9,177 nucleotides of DNA, from assembly GCA_021162905.1 (NCBI GenBank), contig JAGGXT010000218.1, forward strand, positions 1 through 9,177, read 5' to 3'. Both the position numbers and the translations under genes were made by a program. The notes beneath the pieces are model-generated. The model was not told where the DNA came from, did no database searches, and was given only the letters and a program-made list of their open reading frames with translations. Within the stretch, counting starts at the first letter, position 1, and each line of letters starts with the position of its first letter. The DNA comes from Candidatus Odinarchaeota archaeon. GTDB lineage: Archaea > Asgardarchaeota > JAGGXT01. Positions 1-7,040 of the stretch are shown here, piece by piece.

Positions 1-2
1 TT

Positions 3-188
3 CTTACACTGATTATTGACTCATTAACAAAATTTAAAATAACTGAAGTAAATCTTTTTTATGAGGATCTATTCCACAGATCCTTAAATTTAAATATTTC
101 AACTCATTCATATTTTTGGGAGCCGTCGGGGCGAGTGGCACGACCTCGTGCTAATGGGCTTCTATACGGGGTCAGAGCCCCATACTGA
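3..188 (+). CDS. Possible C-terminal end of an upstream protein (partial)
   Basis: The third forward frame stays open from the window edge to a TGA at 186-188. The first 38 or so codons, up to about 116, read as an ordinary mix of hydrophobic and charged residues (for example LTLIIDSLTKFKITEVNLFY). In DNA this AT-rich an open stretch of that length is unlikely by chance, though not excluded. The last 23 codons lie inside the GC-rich island and have a quite different, Arg/Gly/Pro-rich composition (WEPSGRVARPRANGLLYG). That tail looks like read-through of non-coding DNA rather than selected protein. I do not recognise the family. Either the gene really overlaps the RNA-like island, or an inserted island has replaced its original stop, or the frame is open by chance. 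Confidence 0.3.
   Translation, partial: LTLIIDSLTKFKITEVNLFYEDLFHRSLNLNISTHSYFWEPSGRVARPRANGLLYGVRAPY
89..96 (+). promoter_or_regulatory. TATA box for the GC-rich RNA-like element
   Basis: TTTAAATA is centred about 25-26 nt upstream of G118, the first G of the terminal GGGAGCC stem. That is the spacing expected for an archaeal TBP site and its start of transcription. The fit supports plus-strand transcription of the island, but the flank is AT-rich, so a chance match is possible. Confidence 0.5.
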
Positions 189-269
189 ACACCCATTTGC
201 GGCGTGCCCGCCAGACTTATGACGGGGTCGAAGCCCCAAAAAATAAACCGGCGGCCCCTAGGCTCCCAA
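116..269 (+). ncRNA. Unidentified structured RNA, about 150 nt, GC-rich island
   Basis: The element is bounded by TTGGGAGCC (116-124) and GGCTCCCAA (261-269), which pair over 9 bp. After a small internal loop, GGGGC (128-132) pairs with GCCCC (254-258). Inside lie four local hairpins. GCACG/CGTGC (138-151) has loop ACCT. ATGGG/CCCAT (154-158/192-196) encloses GGGG-TCAGAG-CCCC (168-181). GCGG/CCGC (199-211) is the third, and GGGG-TCGAAG-CCCC (224-237) the fourth. GC content is about 63% over 118-267, against about 23% just upstream. A TATA box 25 nt before G118 suggests independent plus-strand transcription. GC islands in AT-rich hyperthermophile genomes are a known signature of stable RNAs. 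I see no tRNA, 5S, RNase P or SRP RNA signature, so the class is unknown. A mobile or palindromic repeat element is the main alternative, and minus-strand expression would fold similarly. Confidence 0.5.
166..237 (+). repeat. Duplicated hairpin motif inside the RNA-like element
   Basis: ACGGGGTCAGAGCCCC (166-181) and ACGGGGTCGAAGCCCC (222-237) match at 14 of 16 positions. They differ only by AG versus GA in the middle of the loop. Each forms a 4-bp GGGG/CCCC stem with a six-base TCRRAG loop. The shared loop frame suggests a repeated protein-binding or tertiary-contact site, or a local duplication. Confidence 0.5.
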
Positions 270-328
270 TATTTGATAAAAAGGAGCGGCAAGTTATAAG
301 TTTTTCATTTCAGACTTTTAATCAAATA
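270..328. repeat. Imperfect 14-bp inverted repeat between the RNA-like element and DUF4392
   Basis: TATTTGATAAAAAG (270-283) and CTTTTAATCAAATA (315-328) are inverted copies with one mismatch, separated by 31 bases. The repeat begins right after the terminal stem of the GC island and brackets the likely TATA box of the next gene. It could be an operator, a 3' processing or termination structure, or a chance match in AT-rich DNA. Confidence 0.35.
293..300 (+). promoter_or_regulatory. Candidate TATA box for the DUF4392 gene
   Basis: GTTATAAG would place transcription start near 322. That gives a short leader holding the AGGGGG ribosome-binding site. This is position-based inference; no BRE is clear. 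Confidence 0.35.
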
Positions 329-333
329 CTTTA

Positions 334-338
334 GGGGG
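334..338 (+). promoter_or_regulatory. Ribosome-binding site pointing to a non-standard start codon
   Basis: GGGGG can pair with the CCUCC of archaeal 16S rRNA with one G-U wobble. Seven bases later lies ATC at 346, in frame with the DUF4392 protein. No ATG, GTG or TTG occurs in this frame between the preceding stop (319-321) and 766. This site is the main evidence for starting at 346. Confidence 0.4.
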
Positions 339-345
339 CTTTAAA

Positions 346-1302
346 ATCAGTAATAAGATTACTTTATATGATAAAACGGAGTTATTATGGAACTTAATAA
401 CTCAGAATTTTTCTGGTAGACAAAATGAGAAACTACATAAATTAATAGAGAGTTATTATGGGGATAATCCATTAAAGGAAAACTTAAACTTTTTAATTAA
501 AAGTTTAGAGAAATCATATGGAACTGTTATTCTCACTACCGGGTTTCCCATTCTTAAGTTAGTAGCACCCGAAACGGATGGACCTTTAGGTGTAATAGTT
601 CTTTCTAAAGTTCTAACAAAACTCGGTTTTTCTATAGAAATAATAACTGATATCTTAACTCAGCCAGTAATAGAGAAACTAATAGATGTTGCTAAAGTTG
701 ATGTTGCATTTATATACGTTGTATCCGCTCCAAAAAACTGGAATAATAGAGTTATTCAAGAGATAATGAGAAACGTACATGAGATTAGATTAGCTATATC
801 TGTTGAAACACCGTCTCCAAATAGAGTAGGTGTATATCATAATATGTCTGGATTTAATATAACAAACATAGTGGGACACTTTGCTCCTATTTTTGAATTC
901 TTTAAGATGAAGAATATTCCCACTATTGGAATCGGAGATGGCGGAAACGAGATCGGATTTGGTGTAATAAGGGATTTAATAATAAGAAATAATGCAATAC
1001 CCTTTGCTAAGAAATGTAGATGTCCATGTGGAGAAGGAATAGTTGCTGATGTCAAAACAGACGCTCTTCTTTCTGCATCCACATCCAACCTTGGAGCATA
1101 TGCTCTATCTGCTCTTCTTTCATTAAAATTCAAAACAGATTTCCCGCTAACCCCAGAATTGGAGGAAAAAATGTTAATAGCAGCTATAGATGCAGGAGCC
1201 GTAGATGGAATAACTGGAGAAAAGCGTCTTATGGTAGATGGTATAAAAATTACAAAACTGAAGGAAATTATATCTCAAATGATTAAAATTATTAAAGAAT
1301 GA
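346..1302 (+). CDS. DUF4392 / D-glutamate cyclase-like protein
   Basis: The family includes mammalian D-glutamate cyclase, which converts D-glutamate to 5-oxo-D-proline; the substrate here is inferred only from homology. Counting from 346 gives 318 residues, close to the usual length. Family signatures run the whole way: TTGFP (64-68), APETDGPLG (74-82), the ETPSPNRVGVYHNMSG stretch (154-169), the hallmark IGIGDGGNEIGFG (194-206) and SNLGAYAL (247-254). A cysteine cluster KCRCPCGEG lies near 223-231. No signal peptide or membrane segment is seen, so it is probably cytosolic. The first ATG in frame is at 766, but starting there would drop the conserved N-terminal motifs, so the gene must begin upstream. 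The frame contains no ATG, GTG or TTG in that stretch. ATC at 346, seven bases after GGGGG, is the best candidate, or a base error or indel hides an ATG. The family assignment is strong; the start is uncertain. Confidence 0.85.
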   Translation: MSNKITLYDKTELLWNLITQNFSGRQNEKLHKLIESYYGDNPLKENLNFLIKSLEKSYGTVILTTGFPILKLVAPETDGPLGVIVLSKVLTKLGFSIEIITDILTQPVIEKLIDVAKVDVAFIYVVSAPKNWNNRVIQEIMRNVHEIRLAISVETPSPNRVGVYHNMSGFNITNIVGHFAPIFEFFKMKNIPTIGIGDGGNEIGFGVIRDLIIRNNAIPFAKKCRCPCGEGIVADVKTDALLSASTSNLGAYALSALLSLKFKTDFPLTPELEEKMLIAAIDAGAVDGITGEKRLMVDGIKITKLKEIISQMIKIIKE

Positions 1303-1313
1303 CCTCACTTTAT

Positions 1314-1331
1314 CAAGAAGAAATAAGAAAA
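1314..1331 (-). terminator. Pyrimidine-rich tract after lhr
   Basis: Read on the minus strand, the bases directly after the lhr stop codon are TTTTCTTATTTCTTCTTG. This resembles the U-rich termination signals of archaea. The plus-strand DUF4392 gene, converging from the other side, has its own short T run (1337-1341) just inside the lhr end. No stem-loop is apparent. Confidence 0.35.
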
Positions 1332-4300
1332 TTATCTTTTTATTGGTTTGATGCTATTTATGACTACTTTCGTAAAGCCTTTTGATAAAGCATCCCTTTC
1401 TATTTCTTTAATTATTTTGTTTAGATATTTTTCTTTGTTATATTCTTGAAGTATTCTAAGTTCCTCTACTATGTATATCGGTTTTTTGCGTTTGGAGATA
1501 ATGATAGCAACAGGCATATCATTAATAAAGACTAACCACCCTTGAGGATTACCAAAATTCTCAATAATTTCCTTTCCGAAGAAATATTCAAGCCTCGTGT
1601 AACCATATTCGAGAAAAACTATGTCTTCCGCAAAATATTCTTCATAACCAACATCGTGAATATATTTAGCGAATTTACAAAGGCTATCAAAATTATCTTT
1701 TGTCATATAAAATATAGTTTCTGAATCTTTAATGAATTTCCCTGAAATTAGTTTTCCTTCACCTTCTAATAATTGCAATATGTCTCTAAGTTTATTTGTA
1801 GTAAATGGCCAGTAGGACCAGAAATATAGTTGCTCCGTTGTTACAAGGCCTAAGGAGTCTACCCACCTATATACATACTTCTTTATTGCTTCCTCTCTCG
1901 AAATAGATAATATTCTTTCTTGAATATCTGATGGAATCCACTTATCAAAAGTGTATAAAAGATAATCCTGCAAATTATTTTGAAGTACTTTAACTAACTG
2001 AAACGTGTTCACTAGTTTTTTGAGTCTTTCATTTAATTCAGTAGATGTTATTTCTGGTAATTTTTCAAGAAGTTTTTTACGTGTAATTGGTTGATTTTTT
2101 CTCACAATTTCAACAATCTTCATATCTCTTGAGTCGAGAGTCTTAATGTCATGGAATGTGTGATACCATAATGGTAAATCATCCATATGAATTAAACTAC
2201 TCTGGAAGTACACCAATTTCTTATTTTTTATTAGACCAAGTATATCGTCAGAAGTTATGTTATTCACGGTTTTAAAAATACATGATAGCCAAGCTCTAAA
2301 GTAGTGTTTGACAAGCTTCTCTATACCTTCAACTCCCTTAAATCGAGTATCTGGATGCAGATGAAAATGGCGAATTAGCCAATTCTGAATTACACGTCTT
2401 TCAAAAGTTACAATGGAACCCAAACCAATTAAAAGATAATCAACGAAGTCTTTAAACCCATTATTAAGAAATATATTCTTAATACTTTCATCTACCTTAG
2501 AAATAGGTGTCGAATTAATATTTTCTATCTGCAGAAAGTGCACACTATAGAATCTCGCAATTCGCATTATCTCATTAATAACCTTCTCAAGCAATTTCTC
2601 TGATTTCAACTTTATGTTATATTGCAAGTTTTGTATGTAAAGAGTTTCCTTTCGTATAGTCCACTCTATAGAGCCAACTAATTCACCATCAAGGATTATT
2701 GGTGACGCCCATTCTACATCATAGGACTCTCTCATCTCTTGCTTTATTCCTCTTAAAGAATAAGGATCAAACATGCTTGGTACAATAATTTCATTAAGCT
2801 TTATCTTTATATCTCCTGCAAGATATGATTTATATAGCTCATCAAGCTTTTTTAACTCATCAGAAAGCATGTATACTTCTTCCATATACACATTAGTAAG
2901 GTCCAATACTACTATTTTCTTTTCACGTAATAGTTTATTTAATGCATAATCAATCTCATACATAGGTATTTTTAAAATCCATTTGATTGCACTTCTTGGA
3001 ATTGGAGAGTGCCACTTTATTATATTAAAAACTAACTCCTCTATGACATCAGTGGCAGATGTTTTACTCTCAGAAGAATCAATAAATATATCTATGGGTA
3101 CATATCTTAGATGTGTGCTTCTAGGAGTCTCAGGAATCCAACGAACTATATAATATTCTTTCTCAAGAACTTCAGTGATTCGTCTAACTTCACTGTGACT
3201 TAATCCTAATAATTTAGCAATTTCAGCTCTTGAGATAGGCCATCTTTCTTTTATTAGTTGGAGTACATCTTTCTCTTTTTTTGTGAGTACATAATTTGAT
3301 TTGTAGACATTCCTAATTAATGCTAAATGTTTTGGTAACATGTACATCAAACGTCTACCTAAACCTCTAGCAAAAACTATTTTTCTTTGCTCTTGAAGCT
3401 TTAGAATGTTATTATGGGAAAAATATCGCAACCGAGCTAGAAATGCACGTTCTGTTTCAACAGGCCCCAGTTCTTCTAATATTTGTAATATGTCGTTATG
3501 TGAGCCATTTAGTTTCAGTTCCTCTCTTAATCTTTGTTTCCGCAAGACAAATTCTCTAATTACTTGTTCAGGATATGTAAGCTTTCCATGTGATATGTTT
3601 TCTATAGAGTCAAGTACTTCCTTGTCATGATAACAAATGTATTGAGGGCGCTTTTTAAGCGGATAGAAATACCCACTTAAAATTATACCATCACGTTCAA
3701 GCTCATTGAGTAAGTTTTCTATGTAAGCAACAGGATGGGCTGTGAAGGAGGAGATTTCTTCAGGCGTAGAAGGTCCATGTGCTTTCAGGTACCTCACAAT
3801 CAATTTCTTTAGGGCATCAGCCTCGGATAATTTAGTAGCCATATTGTATAGATCCTTAGGAACATAATTAGATGTTAAGCTCCATAATACCATGCTTTCT
3901 TCTTGCTCCCGCTCAACAAATCCTACTTTACATATTAAATACTTCTGTTCTAATACCTTTAAACTTAATCTCAAATCTGAGAATTTTACTTTAAACTGGC
4001 TCATGAGCTCCTTTGTTGTCGCTGTACCTTTTTTCTTTAAGTAGTTTAAAACTTTCTCAGCAAGAGGGTCAGTAATAAAATCTTTATTCATTGCAGGATA
4101 ATATATAGAGAAATCTTCAAGAGAAATCCACATAGAGTCCCCTTTTGGTAATCTAATGCTCATAATCTTTTTCTCTTTAAGCAACTCAAGACCCCATTTT
4201 ATAATAGTGTCCTTATCTACCTTCATACGTTCAAAGATTGATGGTTTACGCTCTCTGAATATATAAAGTGGGCCTACATCTTTTAGAATTTTAATAATGT

Positions 4301-7019
4301 CCTCCTTAGATTTGCCCTTTGTTTCATCAGCAGTATGCTGTCGTAAAGATACCAATCGTTCAACAGACTCCGTGGAATACATAGGTCTTTGTTCCATAGT
4401 TCGCGAAACTACTCTTTCAACGATTTTTCTATGCAACTCTCTAAGTAATGCATCACGGTCTTCCATTATAACAACATCTTCAGCTCCCACTAATATTATA
4501 GAATGTGCAAATGGTGATGGGACATTTCCACTATATAGGAATTCAACACTTATAGTTCCATCTTCAATCCATTTTAGTACCTTCTCAGCATTTTGAACAT
4601 CCATATGATCTTCTAATATCTCTCTGAAGGTCTCAATGAGTACGGGGAAGTTTGGATACTTCTTTAGCAGAAAATTTAATACTTGTTGAGAACGAAGCTG
4701 TTGTCGCCCTACTGAAATTGAGTGCCCCTTATATTTTCTTAAAATCATAAAGCTCCTTGATGCAACATGACGAAATCTATGCTTAAACAACTCTGTATTA
4801 TAGATTGCTGCTTTAAGCACATCTCGTAATTCATCAGATTTTAAGAGATTTGGAATTTCTTTAATATCAAAATACTTATCCTTGGGCAATGTTAGCATAA
4901 ATCCATTATCTGTTAGGGATGTGGCAACGTTTCCTCGTATTCTTTTCGATATTAGGTACGCATAGGCTTTACTTAAAGCATCATTTGTTCTTCTTCCAAA
5001 TGCCGCATGAAATATGATGTTCTGACGCCCTCTCATGTCATAGTATTCTTCAATGACTAAACGTCTATGTGTAGGAACTATATCAGCAACAGCTATTTGC
5101 TCTTTAAAATATTCAATTATGCTTTTCGCAGAGTTTTTATCAACACGATAATCTTCCATTAACCAGTTGATTAGTTCTTCCTCAGGAGTCCCACTTCTAA
5201 TTAGTCGTTCCATCATTTCTCTAAACTTACCTATTTCAATTGACAAATCAAAGCTCCTTGGTAACATTTCACCGGCCCATGATGGGACAGTTGGTCTCCT
5301 ACCTTTAGCTGGAGTTACAATTACTCGCGTCCCGCTTGTTCTTTTAAATATGTATGTTTTTCCACCAAGTACAAAAACGTCTCCAGGTGATAAGCGCTCA
5401 ACAAACCCCTCTGATAAATTGCCAAGGGGTCTATTTATTTTTTCAAGTATTACTGTGTATTCGGCTTCGTCAGGAATCGTACCTAAATTAAGGTAGTAGA
5501 TCATTCTGCTTCCACGTTTCCTACCAAATACACCATCCTCTATGTCAAACCATATTTTACGATATACCTGCCTATCCTCTAAGTCTGCAAAATGACCAGC
5601 CAAGTATTTAAGAACATTTAGGAAATCTTCAAAAGGCAGATTATGATAACAATAAGACCTTCTTATTAAATTGTATGCTTCATCAACACGCCATTTTTTC
5701 ATAAGACTCATACCAACTATATGTTGAGCAAGAACATCAAGAGCATTCTTAGGAATTTGTACTCTATCTATACGTCCCTCATAAGCTGCTTTAGTTAAAA
5801 CTGCACACTCAATCAAATCATCTCTTTCAAATACAATAAGTCTTCCCTTAGATGGTTTATTAAGAGCATGTCCAGCTCTTCCAATTCGCTGAAGACCCTT
5901 AGCTACGCTTTTTGGTGAGCCAATTTGTATTACAAGGTCAATATAACCAATATCTATCCCAAGTTCAAGACTTGTACTTGTCACGACAGCCTTCATTTCG
6001 CCTCTTTTGAGTTTTTCTTCTACCTCAAGTCGTGTGTGACGCCCCAAACTTCCGTGATGTGCACCTAATGCATCAATATATTTTGAACCAAAAAGCTCAC
6101 GTAACTTAAAAGCAACTCGCTCAGTACCACTTCTAGTATTTGTAAAAACAAGTGTCGTTCTATGCTCTTCGATTAACTTTTTTATCAAGTGATACATTTG
6201 CTCGGTAGCATCTTCAAATGATGCACCAAGTAAATTTTCAACAGGAGATAAAACTCGAATATCTAACTTCTTAGTGAAATAAACATTCACAATAATACAA
6301 TCTCTTAACTGACCATCATCTCTATACCCAACCAACCATTTTGCAATTTCCTCAATGGGAGCTTGAGTTGCGCTAAGTCCTATACGTACAAATTCGCGAT
6401 CACCAACTAAATACTGAAGTCTTTCTAGACTTAAACTTAAATGAACCCCCCTTTTATTATCACTAAGTTCATGAACCTCATCTACAATTACCCATTTAAC
6501 ATCAGAAAGAGTACGACTAAATTTTGGTGCATTTAAAACTATTGCTAAAGATTCGGGAGTGGTTATTAAAATATGAGGGGGCTTTCTAACCATTTTTGCT
6601 CTTTCATTTTGTGTCGTATCTCCAGTTCTGACAGCTATTCTGATTTTTGGTTCAGGATATCCTTTTTTCTTTGCAAGCTCTGTCATTTCATGAAGAGGCT
6701 CTTCTAAGTTTCTTCTAATATCATTAGAAAGTGCGCGAAGTGGTGATATGTAAACACAATAAACTTTGTCTTCAAGTTTTCCTTCAATACCAAGTATGTA
6801 CAATTCATTCAAAATTGCTAGAAAGGCCGAGAGAGTTTTACCGCTTCCAGTAGGACTAAAAACTAAAACATTCTTTCCATCATGAATTAGAGGTATTGCA
6901 TATCTTTGCGGTGGAGTAAGAGATTTAAATTTTGATTTAAACCAATCACGCATTAGAGGACTAAGTAGCTTTAGTACTTGCTCATCATCCCATGCCTTCT
7001 CTGCATATTTTATTACCAT
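1332..7019 (-). CDS. lhr: Long-form Lhr superfamily 2 DNA helicase with extended C-terminus
   Basis: This is an ATP-dependent DNA translocase/helicase used in repair and recombination, 1895 residues long. Helicase motifs are intact: Q-like LTPPQRYA (34-41), Walker A SPTGSGKT (55-62), SPLRALSND (92-100), TTPESLA (153-159), DEVH (180-183), SATQAP (216-221), VFTNTRSGTERVA (291-303), TSLELGIDIG (349-358) and QRIGRAGH (377-384). The Lhr-specific region follows, with SWAGEMLPRSFDL (580-592) matching the DNA-contacting tryptophan segment. Archaeal Lhr proteins commonly end near 850-950 residues. This one continues with serial winged helices, for example 1070-1125, 1244-1300 and 1320-1390. An AlkZ-like barrel follows at about 1410-1500, and then an apparent second winged-helix plus barrel module at 1630-1895. 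The E. coli Lhr C-terminus has this AlkZ-type architecture. Glycosylase activity cannot be assumed. The start is fixed by AAGGTGAT just upstream. It is co-transcribed behind the phosphoesterase. Confidence 0.95.
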   Translation of the reverse strand: MVIKYAEKAWDDEQVLKLLSPLMRDWFKSKFKSLTPPQRYAIPLIHDGKNVLVFSPTGSGKTLSAFLAILNELYILGIEGKLEDKVYCVYISPLRALSNDIRRNLEEPLHEMTELAKKKGYPEPKIRIAVRTGDTTQNERAKMVRKPPHILITTPESLAIVLNAPKFSRTLSDVKWVIVDEVHELSDNKRGVHLSLSLERLQYLVGDREFVRIGLSATQAPIEEIAKWLVGYRDDGQLRDCIIVNVYFTKKLDIRVLSPVENLLGASFEDATEQMYHLIKKLIEEHRTTLVFTNTRSGTERVAFKLRELFGSKYIDALGAHHGSLGRHTRLEVEEKLKRGEMKAVVTSTSLELGIDIGYIDLVIQIGSPKSVAKGLQRIGRAGHALNKPSKGRLIVFERDDLIECAVLTKAAYEGRIDRVQIPKNALDVLAQHIVGMSLMKKWRVDEAYNLIRRSYCYHNLPFEDFLNVLKYLAGHFADLEDRQVYRKIWFDIEDGVFGRKRGSRMIYYLNLGTIPDEAEYTVILEKINRPLGNLSEGFVERLSPGDVFVLGGKTYIFKRTSGTRVIVTPAKGRRPTVPSWAGEMLPRSFDLSIEIGKFREMMERLIRSGTPEEELINWLMEDYRVDKNSAKSIIEYFKEQIAVADIVPTHRRLVIEEYYDMRGRQNIIFHAAFGRRTNDALSKAYAYLISKRIRGNVATSLTDNGFMLTLPKDKYFDIKEIPNLLKSDELRDVLKAAIYNTELFKHRFRHVASRSFMILRKYKGHSISVGRQQLRSQQVLNFLLKKYPNFPVLIETFREILEDHMDVQNAEKVLKWIEDGTISVEFLYSGNVPSPFAHSIILVGAEDVVIMEDRDALLRELHRKIVERVVSRTMEQRPMYSTESVERLVSLRQHTADETKGKSKEDIIKILKDVGPLYIFRERKPSIFERMKVDKDTIIKWGLELLKEKKIMSIRLPKGDSMWISLEDFSIYYPAMNKDFITDPLAEKVLNYLKKKGTATTKELMSQFKVKFSDLRLSLKVLEQKYLICKVGFVEREQEESMVLWSLTSNYVPKDLYNMATKLSEADALKKLIVRYLKAHGPSTPEEISSFTAHPVAYIENLLNELERDGIILSGYFYPLKKRPQYICYHDKEVLDSIENISHGKLTYPEQVIREFVLRKQRLREELKLNGSHNDILQILEELGPVETERAFLARLRYFSHNNILKLQEQRKIVFARGLGRRLMYMLPKHLALIRNVYKSNYVLTKKEKDVLQLIKERWPISRAEIAKLLGLSHSEVRRITEVLEKEYYIVRWIPETPRSTHLRYVPIDIFIDSSESKTSATDVIEELVFNIIKWHSPIPRSAIKWILKIPMYEIDYALNKLLREKKIVVLDLTNVYMEEVYMLSDELKKLDELYKSYLAGDIKIKLNEIIVPSMFDPYSLRGIKQEMRESYDVEWASPIILDGELVGSIEWTIRKETLYIQNLQYNIKLKSEKLLEKVINEIMRIARFYSVHFLQIENINSTPISKVDESIKNIFLNNGFKDFVDYLLIGLGSIVTFERRVIQNWLIRHFHLHPDTRFKGVEGIEKLVKHYFRAWLSCIFKTVNNITSDDILGLIKNKKLVYFQSSLIHMDDLPLWYHTFHDIKTLDSRDMKIVEIVRKNQPITRKKLLEKLPEITSTELNERLKKLVNTFQLVKVLQNNLQDYLLYTFDKWIPSDIQERILSISREEAIKKYVYRWVDSLGLVTTEQLYFWSYWPFTTNKLRDILQLLEGEGKLISGKFIKDSETIFYMTKDNFDSLCKFAKYIHDVGYEEYFAEDIVFLEYGYTRLEYFFGKEIIENFGNPQGWLVFINDMPVAIIISKRKKPIYIVEELRILQEYNKEKYLNKIIKEIERDALSKGFTKVVINSIKPIKR

Positions 7020-7022
7020 AAT

Positions 7023-7030
7023 ATCACCTT
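7023..7030 (-). promoter_or_regulatory. Strong Shine-Dalgarno site for lhr
   Basis: On the minus strand AAGGTGAT lies three bases before ATG (7019). It matches most of the GGAGGTGAT complement of archaeal 16S rRNA. It sits within the 21-bp gap after the phosphoesterase stop, supporting translation of lhr from a shared message. Confidence 0.7.
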
Positions 7031-7040
7031 ACACGGAGTA

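Noticed and set aside
177..196. Resemblance to the 5S rRNA loop (CCCATnCCGAACAC)
   Set aside because: The CCCATACTGAACACCCAT stretch lacks the CCGAAC core and the following GGAAG. Its C runs are explained by pairing with upstream G runs, and the element is too long for 5S.
118..268. tRNA with intron (7-bp GGGAGCC/GGCTCCC acceptor-like stem plus A)
   Set aside because: On neither strand is there a T arm (5-bp stem with a TTCRANY loop) next to the 3' side of the stem, nor a proper D arm. The acceptor-like ends are not enough.
116..269. RNase P RNA or SRP RNA
   Set aside because: The RNase P conserved pairing regions (GAAAGTC-like and ACAGAA-like) and the SRP GGAAG/AGCA helix-8 core are absent on both strands, and the length is short for either.
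104..292. Minus-strand open frame of 62 codons across the GC island
   Set aside because: It follows the palindromic island almost exactly, has low-complexity Gly/Arg/Pro composition and no ribosome-binding site. The structured-RNA explanation accounts for it better.
766..1302. DUF4392 gene starting at the ATG at 766 (178 aa)
   Set aside because: The same frame upstream encodes clear family motifs, so this start would remove nearly half of a conserved protein.
1542..5496. Plus-strand open frames opposite lhr
   Set aside because: They are short, lack ribosome-binding sites and lie wholly inside a long, well-conserved minus-strand gene.
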